Shown here piece by piece: positions 19,450-25,995 of a DNA stretch of 64,000 nt (position 1 is its first letter; each line of letters starts with the position of its first letter). This DNA is from Roseomonas gilardii subsp. gilardii. GTDB taxonomy: Bacteria > Pseudomonadota > Alphaproteobacteria > Acetobacterales > Acetobacteraceae. The position numbers were made by a program, and so were the translations under genes. The notes under the pieces are model-generated. The model searched no databases. It worked only from the letters and a program-made list of their open reading frames with translations, and was not told the origin of the DNA. The DNA lies in the NCBI RefSeq assembly GCF_023078375.1, contig NZ_CP095554.1:3526501-3590500 (forward strand). The letters are read 5' to 3'.

Positions 19450-20259
19450 TCAGAGGCCCAGCCGTGCCCGGGCGGACCGTTCCTCCAGGATCTCCAGCGT
19501 CGCGCCCACGGCAGCGGAGAAGAGCCGCCAGGGCCAGCGCGGGCGCCGGACGTTCAGCCAGACGATCTTCGTCTCCTTGCCGAAGCGGCGCTCGATCTCC
19601 CCGTACAGGTCGCCCAGCCGGTCGGCGAGGCCGAGCGCCACGGCCTCCCGCCCCGTCCAGAAGCGGCCGCTGAAGATCTCGCCCTCCGGCGCCTTCAGCC
19701 GGTTGGCCCGGCGGGAGCGGACCCAGTCCTTGAATTCCTCGTGCAACGTGTCGAGCAGCTCGCGCAGCCGCTTCTGCTGCGCCGGATCGGGAGGCAGGAA
19801 AGGGTCGAGGAAGGATTTGTTCTCCCCCGCCGTCATCACCCGGCGCTCCACCCCCAGGCGCTCGATCGCCTCCTGGAAGCCGAAGCCCTGGGAGATCACC
19901 CCGATGGAGCCGGTGATGGAGGCCGGGTCGCAGACGATCTCGTCCGCCGCGCAGGCGATCCAGTAGCCGCCGGAGGCCCCGGCATCCTCGATGCAGGCGA
20001 TCACCGGCACGTCCTTCTCATCCGCCAGCCGGACGATCCGCGCCGCGATCAGCGAGGACTGCACGGGCGATCCGCCGGGCGAGTTGATGGCGAGCACCAC
20101 CCCCGCGAGGCGCTTCAGCCCGAAGGCACGCTCCAGCACGGGCGCCAGCCCGGCGGCGCTGAGGCCGGGGCCACCGAGGCCCGTGGCCCGGGCGGCGATG
20201 ACGCCGGACATGCGGATGACGGCCACCCGGGGGCGCCGGTCGAAAAAGGGCAAAGGCAT
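19450..20259 (-). CDS. S49-family serine protease (SppA/SohB-like)
   Basis: 269 residues. LAGVVLAINSPGGSPVQSS is the substrate-binding strand of the ClpP-like fold, IEDAGASGGYWIACAADEIV carries the catalytic Ser (SGGY) and the buried helix, ITGSIGVISQGFGF follows, and ENKSFLDPF carries the catalytic Lys of the Ser-Lys dyad. The small single-domain size fits SohB/SppA-36K-type enzymes that digest signal peptides or membrane-derived peptides. No N-terminal signal or anchor is obvious, so membrane association is uncertain; the C-terminal LFSAAVGATLEILEE is weakly hydrophobic. It is divergent from the next membrane protein gene. Confidence 0.92.
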   Translation of the reverse strand: MPLPFFDRRPRVAVIRMSGVIAARATGLGGPGLSAAGLAPVLERAFGLKRLAGVVLAINSPGGSPVQSSLIAARIVRLADEKDVPVIACIEDAGASGGYWIACAADEIVCDPASITGSIGVISQGFGFQEAIERLGVERRVMTAGENKSFLDPFLPPDPAQQKRLRELLDTLHEEFKDWVRSRRANRLKAPEGEIFSGRFWTGREAVALGLADRLGDLYGEIERRFGKETKIVWLNVRRPRWPWRLFSAAVGATLEILEERSARARLGL

Positions 20260-20393
20260 GCCCCCAGAATGCGCATGGGCGCGCCCGGATCAAGCAACCT
20301 TGGGTGACGAAACGCTGCCCTGCCGTGCTCCCACCGGCCCGGCATGGCTGGACCGGGGCGGGGCGCGCCGCAACCGGGCCATATTCGCGCGCG

Positions 20394-20825
20394 ATGCTGC
20401 GGGCAGCATCCTCCGGAAAGGTCCCGCTCTTGCCCTCCCCCGCCCGACAGGCCCTGGCGCATCACCTGCTCGCCCTGGGCAGCGTCGTCCTCGCTGTCGC
20501 GGCCATGGCGATCTACCGCCATGCCTATGTCGAGCCGCGGGAATGGGGAGCGCTTTGCCTGGACCTTTCGCAGGCCCCCCTGGCCTGCCACCCCCGCGCC
20601 GCCCTGCTCTGGCTGCAGCACTGGCAGCTCTGGGGCGCCAGCGCCCTGCTGCTCGGCCTCTGGGCCTTCCTCGGTGGCCCGGCCGTCACACGCGCCGCCG
20701 CCGTGGCGCTCGGGATCATCGCGGTGTTGAACTACAATGCAAGCTGGGGCCTGCTCGGCGCCGTGCTGGGTGCCTGGGCCTGGATCGGCGACGCCGCCAC
20801 GGCCACGCGGCTCCGGACGGAATAG
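20394..20825 (+). CDS. Membrane protein of unknown function, three to four helices
   Basis: About 143 residues. Hydrophobic helices lie at about 22-42 (LLALGSVVLAVAAMAIYRHA), 70-95 (LQHWQLWGASALLLGLWAFL) and 98-135 (AVALGIIAVLNYNASWGLLG, AVLGAWAWIG). Between helices one and two is a loop with two Cys (CLDLSQAPLACHP) that could form a disulfide on the outside. I do not recognise the family. ATG 20394 was chosen over codons further upstream because those add residues unlike a signal. The following binding-protein gene starts 56 bases later in the same direction. Confidence 0.65.
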   Translation: MLRAASSGKVPLLPSPARQALAHHLLALGSVVLAVAAMAIYRHAYVEPREWGALCLDLSQAPLACHPRAALLWLQHWQLWGASALLLGLWAFLGGPAVTRAAAVALGIIAVLNYNASWGLLGAVLGAWAWIGDAATATRLRTE

Positions 20826-20881
20826 GTCCCGGCCTCACAGGCACGGGGTTTGCTCGGCACCCGATGTTCCAGGAGTTGCCG

Positions 20882-22477
20882 ATGCACCGCCGCAGTTTCC
20901 TCGCCTCCACCGCCGGTCTGGCTTCCGCTCCCCTGCTGGCCGGCCTCCCACGCCCCGCGCTGGCGCAGGCCGGCGCGGCTCGCCGGCTCCGCTTCGTGCC
21001 CTCGGTGGACCTGTCCACCATCGACCCGCTCTGGAGCGCGGCGGTGGTGGCCTATACCCATGGCTACATGGTCTGGGACACGCTCTACGGCCTGACCCTG
21101 GACCAGCAGCCCCGGCCGCAGATGTGCGAGGGGCATACGCTCTCGGAGGACCGGCGTGTCTGGACCTTCACCCTGCGCGAGGGCCTGCTTTTCCATGACG
21201 GGGAGCCGGTGCGGGCAGTGGATTGCGTCACCTCGCTGCGCCGCTGGATGGAGAAGGACCCCTTCGGCCAGAGCATCGCCGCCATCCTGGCCGAGGCGAA
21301 GGCCCTCGACGACCGGCGCTTCCAGCTCGCGCTGAGCAAGCCCTTCAGCCTGCTGCTCTTCGCCATCGCCGCGCGCAGCGTCTTCGTCATGCCCGAGCGG
21401 ATCGCGAAGACCCCCGCCAGCCAGCAGATCAAGGAGGTGATCGGCAGTGGCCCCTACCGCTTCCTGGCCGATGAGTGGCAGACGGGCGCGCATGCGGGCT
21501 ATGCCCGCTTCGACCGCTACCGGCCCCGCGAGGAGGCGCCGGACATGATGAGCGGCGGCAAGCAGGCACATTTCGACCGGATCGACTGGATCACCCAGCC
21601 CGACCCGGCCACCGCCGCCGCGGCCCTGCAACGGGGCGAGGTGGACTGGGTGGAGCGCCCGCTGCTCGACCTGCTGCCGATGCTGCGGCAAAGCGCGGGG
21701 GTGAAGACGGACAAGCTCGACGTCTTCGGCGCCCTGGGCATCCTGCGCTTCAACCAGCTCCTGCCGCCCTTCGACAACCCGAAGCTGCGTCAGGCCCTGC
21801 TGCCCGGGATCAGCCAGGAGGAGGTGGTGGCCGCCGCCGTGGGCGAGGAGAAGGCCTATGGCAACGTCCCGGTCGGCTTCTTCCCCGTGGGCAGTCCGAT
21901 GGCCAACGATGCCGGGCTCACCGTGCTCAGCGGGCCGCGCAACCTCGCCCGCGCCCGGCAGCTGGTGAAGGAGGCGGGCTACAAGGGCGAGCGGATCGTG
22001 ATGATGGCCCCCTCCGACCTCGCGCAGATCATGGCCGCCAGCCAGGTGATGCTGGACCAGCTCACCAAGATGGGCCTGAACATCGACTTCCAGGTGATGG
22101 ACTGGGGCACCATGCTGTCCCGCATGGCGAAGAAGGACCCGATCGACCAGGGCGGCTGGAACTGCTTCGTCACCACCTGGGCCTCGCTCTCCGTGGCCAC
22201 GCCGGGCAGTTCCTATCCGCTGCGCGCCGCCGGGGCTTCCTCCTGGGCCGGCTGGCCGGACGATCCGAAGCTGGAGGCCTTGCGCGGCCAGTGGATGGAT
22301 GCGCCCGACACCGCCACCGCCCAGGCGATCTGCCGCGAGATCCAGCAGGCGGCCTTCGTGTCCCTGCCCTATATTCCCATCGGCCAGTGGACCTCGGCCT
22401 CGGCCTATCGCGACACGCTGTCGGGCACGCTCAAGGCCCCCTACGCGCTGTTCTGGAACGTCCGGAAGAACGCCTGA
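20882..22477 (+). CDS. ABC transporter substrate-binding protein, family 5 (peptide/nickel type)
   Basis: 531 residues. A twin-arginine-like start (MHRRSFLASTAGLASAP) and an Ala-rich cleavage region ending ALAQAG indicate export to the periplasm. The mature part has DLSTIDPLWSAAVVAYTHGY, CEGHTLSEDRRVWTFTLREG, LLFHDGEPVRAVDC and IGSGPYRFLADEW, the usual SBP_bac_5 pattern of DppA, OppA and related proteins. It would bind short peptides, amino acid derivatives or similar ligands. AGGAG six bases before the ATG fixes the start. No permease or ATPase genes are beside it, so its transporter must be encoded elsewhere. Confidence 0.92.
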   Translation: MHRRSFLASTAGLASAPLLAGLPRPALAQAGAARRLRFVPSVDLSTIDPLWSAAVVAYTHGYMVWDTLYGLTLDQQPRPQMCEGHTLSEDRRVWTFTLREGLLFHDGEPVRAVDCVTSLRRWMEKDPFGQSIAAILAEAKALDDRRFQLALSKPFSLLLFAIAARSVFVMPERIAKTPASQQIKEVIGSGPYRFLADEWQTGAHAGYARFDRYRPREEAPDMMSGGKQAHFDRIDWITQPDPATAAAALQRGEVDWVERPLLDLLPMLRQSAGVKTDKLDVFGALGILRFNQLLPPFDNPKLRQALLPGISQEEVVAAAVGEEKAYGNVPVGFFPVGSPMANDAGLTVLSGPRNLARARQLVKEAGYKGERIVMMAPSDLAQIMAASQVMLDQLTKMGLNIDFQVMDWGTMLSRMAKKDPIDQGGWNCFVTTWASLSVATPGSSYPLRAAGASSWAGWPDDPKLEALRGQWMDAPDTATAQAICREIQQAAFVSLPYIPIGQWTSASAYRDTLSGTLKAPYALFWNVRKNA

Positions 22478-22497
22478 ACCGGCCGTGCGGGGCCGGT
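22478..22497 (+). terminator. Hairpin after the binding-protein gene
   Basis: A perfect seven-pair GC stem (22478-22484 with 22491-22497, six-base loop) starts immediately after the stop codon, in the 61-base gap between convergent genes. There is no T tract, so it may act only as a 3' stabilising hairpin. Confidence 0.4.
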
Positions 22498-22538
22498 CCG
22501 CGAAAGCCGGAGCCCTCGCGGTCCGGTATGAACCGCTA

Positions 22539-24265
22539 TCAGTCCGCCCTGGCCGGGGCGGGGATGGGTTTCCGGCCCGGCACCTCCACGCGCCGGATCA
22601 GGCGCAGCAGGGCCGGGGCAGCGAGGCCCAGGGCGCAGGCCGTCCAGCCCAGCGCCTGAAGGTTCTGCGGCCCCTCGCGCCACGCGCTGGCCAGCGCCGC
22701 CAGGGCCAGGGTGCCACCCGCCCAGGCTTCCGCCCAGCCGCCGCCGCGCAGGGGCAGGTCGCGCAGCCAGGCCCGGGCGAGGACCGCGACCAGCGGCACG
22801 GCGAAGGTGGGGAAGGGGAAGTCGCGGTAGCGCGGGTCGAAGAGCAGCAGCAGTTGCAGCACCATCGCCGTCCAGAGGAAGACGAAGGACAGGTCGTCGA
22901 AGGCGAAGCCGCGCCAGTCCCGCCATCGCAGCCTCCCGCGCAGCGCGGCCCGCACCGTGGCCGTCGCCTGCGCGCCGTTGCGGGGCATCTCCACCGGCAG
23001 GCCGGACAGGACCTGCCCGGCCCGGCGCAGCAGCAGCGCCGCCAGCAGCGCCTGCCCGGCGAGGTTCACCGTGACCGCCAGCATCAGGTGCTCGTCGAAG
23101 GCATAGGGCACGCCGCCGCACCAGGCGAAGGCCAGCGCATTGCCCAGCGCCATGGCCAGCAGTGCCAGCGGCGCGCGCGGCGCCGCGGGAAAGGCACGCG
23201 CGGTGGCGGCGAGGAGCCCAAGGCCCAGCAGCGCCGCCGCCCCGGCATACCAGCCCCAGAGCGCATTCTCCCGCACCGGGCCGGAGAGCGCGAATTTCGG
23301 TTGCCGGCCGGCGGTCCAGAGGCCCCAGGCGGCCCCGACCGTGCCTTCGCTCTTGTACTTCCAGACCTGGTCGAAGGCCTCGATGACGTTGTAGTCGAAG
23401 CCCTCCTCCCGGCTCAGCGCCGCGAATTCCCGCAGGAAGCGCGCCTGGCTCACCGTGGAGGGCACCGCCCCCTCGCGCCAGCGCCCGGCGCTGGGCCAGC
23501 CGACCTCGCCGATGGCGATGGGCTTGCCGGGGAAGAGCGCGCGCATGCGGTGCACGATGTCGCGGGTATGGGCGATCGCCGCCTCGACATCGAGCGGCTC
23601 GTCCTCCCAGTAAGGCAGGATATGGATGGTGACGATGTCCACATGCTTTGCCACCTCCGGGAACTGCTGCCAGAACTCCCAGACATCGGCATAGGTCACG
23701 GGCTGCCGCACGGCGGCCCGCACGCGGTCGAGATAGCCGATGAGCACGGCGGGCGGCAGGTCGCGGCGCAGCAGCACCTCGTTGCCCACCACCACGCGCT
23801 CCACCGTTTCCGGATGCCGGTTGGCGCTCTCGATCAGCCGCGCCACCTCGCGCTCGTTGTTCGCCAGCATGCCGCTCAGCCAGGCGCCCTGCCAGAGCTT
23901 CAGCCCGTTGCGCGCGGCGATGGCGGCCACGTCGTAGTCGCCCTCGATGCTGGCATAGGTGCGGATGCCCCGGACACGCGGGGCGATCAGGCGCATGTCC
24001 TTCTCGACCTCCGCCGCGCCGGGGAAGATCCCGCGCAGGGGGCTGTCCCCGGTGCGGAAGGGAGCGAAGGAGACGCTGTTCAGCCGCTCCGCCGGCATTG
24101 GCAGGTCGGCGAGTTGCGCGCGGTTCGGCCACCACCAGACCAGCAGCGTGGCCAGCAGCCCGAGCGCCAGGATACCCGGCAGGCCCCATCGGGAAGCCGC
24201 CGGAGAAATCCCCGGAGTCCCCCCGGCGGAGGGGATTGCGGGGTGAACCGGTTCGCGCGTCGCAT
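22539..24265 (-). CDS. Membrane GH17-like (beta-1,3-glucan-type) protein, N-terminal frame break
   Basis: The body holds a TIM-barrel of the glycoside hydrolase 17 type: LNSVSFAPFRTGDSP, RGIRTYASIEGDYDVAAIAA, VERVVVGNEVLLRRD (proton-donor Glu), PVTYADVWEFW and PIAIGEVGWPSAGRW (nucleophile Glu). It is followed by some seven or more hydrophobic helices to the C-terminus; bacterial relatives are periplasmic/membrane beta-glucan enzymes (NdvC-like). One helix (GILALGLLATLLVWWW) precedes the barrel. The only start with a strong ribosome site (GGAGGTGA, ATG 24265) is in another frame; a one-base change, probably in the six-C run at 24219-24224, would join it to the body. No in-frame ATG or GTG lies near the N-terminal helix. 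Confidence 0.78.
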
Positions 24266-24267
24266 GT

Positions 24268-24275
24268 TCACCTCC
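24268..24275 (-). promoter_or_regulatory. Strong Shine-Dalgarno site deciding the GH17-like start
   Basis: The minus strand has GGAGGTGA with the core GGAGG five bases before ATG 24265. It is the best ribosome binding site in this region, and it points to a frame that does not match the GH17 body, which is the main argument for a frame error downstream. Confidence 0.7.
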
Positions 24276-24317
24276 ATAGGGGACCGGTATGGCGAAACGA
24301 AGATGGAGGAAAGGCGA

Positions 24318-24767
24318 ATGGGCGTGGATGGGATGAGCGACGAGGCCTTGCGCGACCTGCTGCTGCGCACCCGGCGGATCGCGGTGGTGGGCGCCTCGGA
24401 CAAGCCGGGCCGGCCCTCGAACGGCGTGTTCCGCTTCCTGCTCGACCGGGGCTACGACGCGGTGCCGGTCAATCCCCTGCTGGCGGGCCGCGCGCTGCAT
24501 GGCGTGGCCTCCGTGGCGGGGCTGGAGGAGGCCGCGCCCCTCGACCTCGTGGATGTCTTCCGGCGCTCGGAGGATGCCGGCGCCGTGGTGGACGAGGCGA
24601 TCCGGCTCGGTGCCCGGGCGGTCTGGCTGCAACTGGGTATCGTGGACCAGGCGGCGGCGGAACGGGCGCGCGCGGCCGGTCTGCTTTGCGTCATGGACCG
24701 CTGCCCGGCGATCGAATGGGGCCGGCTGGGCCTGCCGCCGCGGATCTCCGGCGCGGCGCCCGGCTGA
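24318..24767 (+). CDS. CoA-binding domain protein (YccU-like)
   Basis: About 149 residues forming one Rossmann-like CoA-binding domain: RRIAVVGASDKPGRPSNGV (nucleotide loop), LDRGYDAVPVNPLLAGRALHG, DLVDVFRRSEDAGAVVDEAI and ARAVWLQLGIVDQAAAERA, ending with MDRCPAIEWGRL. The Cys in MDRCPAIE is a standard feature of this family. The exact role of these small proteins is unknown; they bind CoA or acyl-CoA. ATG 24318 is preferred because GGAGG lies eight bases before it, with in-frame ATGs at 24303 and 24333 as alternatives. It is divergent from the GH17-like gene. Confidence 0.9.
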   Translation: MGVDGMSDEALRDLLLRTRRIAVVGASDKPGRPSNGVFRFLLDRGYDAVPVNPLLAGRALHGVASVAGLEEAAPLDLVDVFRRSEDAGAVVDEAIRLGARAVWLQLGIVDQAAAERARAAGLLCVMDRCPAIEWGRLGLPPRISGAAPG

Positions 24768-24933
24768 GGATGGGGTGAAGATGGCCCTTGGATGAAAAAG
24801 CAGCCCTCTTCGTATCAAACATTAACTTCTTGTTAGATTTGGATTGAAAGCCGCCGCGTTCTGGTCCAACTGCGCGTTCTCTGCATCGGCGGGCGCATGC
24901 GCCCCGCGGCGGCAGATCGGAGCATATGGAACG
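24768..24933. promoter_or_regulatory. AT-rich promoter region of the DUF2076 gene
   Basis: After the CoA-binding gene, bases 24790-24850 form one of the few AT-rich blocks in this GC-rich stretch (including CAAACATTAACTTCTTG). It probably contains the promoter of the following gene, but no pair of boxes close to the sigma-70 consensus at proper spacing was found. Confidence 0.4.
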
Positions 24934-25734
24934 ATGACCGAGGAAGAGCGTCGCATCATCACGGACTACGTCACGCGCGTTTCGGGGGCCGAGGCCCAGG
25001 CACCGCGCCCGGCCAGCCCGTGGGGCGGCAGCGTGCCCTCGACCCGGGCGCCCTCCAACCTCCCGCCCGTGGACCCGGAGGCGGACCGGCTGATCCAGGA
25101 CCTGTTCAGCCGCTATCCCGAGGCGCGCTACCGGATCACCCAGACGGCCTTCGTGCAGGAGGCCGCGCTGGTGCAGGCGCAGAACCGTATCCAGCAGCTG
25201 GAATGGGAACTCGACAACACCCGCCGACAGGCGGCGGCGGCACAGGCCCAGGGCGGGAGCCGGGGCGGGCTGTTCGGCGGCATGTTCGGCGGCGGCCAGC
25301 GCCCGCCGATGCCGGCCCAGCCGATGTCACCCCCGCCGCAGCCCATGACCATGCCGAACGGCTATGCGCCGCAGCAGATGCTGCAGCCGGGCCGCGGCGG
25401 CTCGGGCTTCCTGGGCACCGCCCTGACCACGGCGGCCGGCGTGGCGGGCGGCATGGTCCTGGGCAATGCGCTGATGGGCATGTTCTCCGGCCATGAGGCG
25501 CATGCGGCCAATGTGGTGGACGACGCCACCGGCGGCGCCTTCGGCCAGGATGCCGTGGCCACCCCGGCCTCCTCTCCCTGGACGGACCCGGCCGGGCAGA
25601 ACGACGCCTATGGCGCCCAGGACACGGGCTGGGGCCAAAATGACGCGGCTTCGTCACAAGATTCCGGTTGGGGACAGGATGACGCCACCGGCTATGATAC
25701 GAACGATTCAGGAAGCTATGATGACGAAATCTGA
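24934..25734 (+). CDS. DUF2076 domain protein with low-complexity C-terminus
   Basis: 266 residues. The N-terminal 90 residues (MTEEERRIITDYVTRVSGA, DRLIQDLFSRYPEARYRITQ, FVQEAALVQAQNRIQQLEWE) are the helical DUF2076 core. The middle is Gly/Pro/Met/Gln-rich (GGLFGGMFGGGQRPPMPAQ), then a single hydrophobic segment (GTALTTAAGVAGGMVLGNAL) and an acidic tail with repeated Gly-Trp-Gly-Gln-Asn/Asp-Asp units. The family is described only as putative periplasmic or membrane-associated proteins with no agreed function. No signal peptide is seen. Its TGA stop is made of the first bases of the 16-bp tandem repeat that follows. Confidence 0.85.
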   Translation: MTEEERRIITDYVTRVSGAEAQAPRPASPWGGSVPSTRAPSNLPPVDPEADRLIQDLFSRYPEARYRITQTAFVQEAALVQAQNRIQQLEWELDNTRRQAAAAQAQGGSRGGLFGGMFGGGQRPPMPAQPMSPPPQPMTMPNGYAPQQMLQPGRGGSGFLGTALTTAAGVAGGMVLGNALMGMFSGHEAHAANVVDDATGGAFGQDAVATPASSPWTDPAGQNDAYGAQDTGWGQNDAASSQDSGWGQDDATGYDTNDSGSYDDEI

Positions 25735-25835
25735 CGTCGCGGAGATCTGACGTCGCGGAGATCTGACGTCGTGGAGGTCTGACGTCGCGGAGATCTGACG
25801 TCGTGGAGGTCTGACGTCGTGGAGGTCTGACGTCC
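25730..25835 (+). repeat. 16-bp tandem repeat, six units plus a partial, two alternating variants
   Basis: Units start at 25730, 25746, 25762, 25778, 25794 and 25810, with ten matching bases of a seventh. Each begins TCTGACGTCG. Variant A ends CGGAGA, variant B ends TGGAGG, and the order is A-A-B-A-B-B. Every unit carries the palindrome GACGTC, at an interval of 16 bases or roughly 1.5 helical turns. The first unit overlaps the stop codon of the DUF2076 gene. Confidence 0.95.
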
Positions 25836-25934
25836 CCGGCTCCTGACACCCTGGGACGATGCGGGGCATGGGCCTCCCGCCAGGACGCGAGAGGGAATCC
25901 GGCCCATACCGCCCCAGCCAGCCCGAGAAACAGC

Positions 25935-25972
25935 GAAGCCCGGTTCCGTCCTGCGCGACGGGGCCGGGCTTC
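25935..25972 (+). terminator. Very stable 16-pair hairpin upstream of the GGDEF-EAL gene
   Basis: Arms 25935-25950 and 25957-25972 pair over all 16 positions, 14 Watson-Crick and two G-T, with a six-base loop. No T tract follows. It is 24 bases before the GGDEF-EAL start codon and about 100 bases after the tandem repeat, so it may end the DUF2076 transcript or shape the leader of the next gene. Confidence 0.55.
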
Positions 25973-25995
25973 TGCCTGCGGCCAGCGCGCAGGCG

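Noticed and set aside
25730-25835. Possible CRISPR array
   Set aside because: The units are directly adjacent 16-mers without spacers and no cas genes are nearby; it is a simple tandem repeat.
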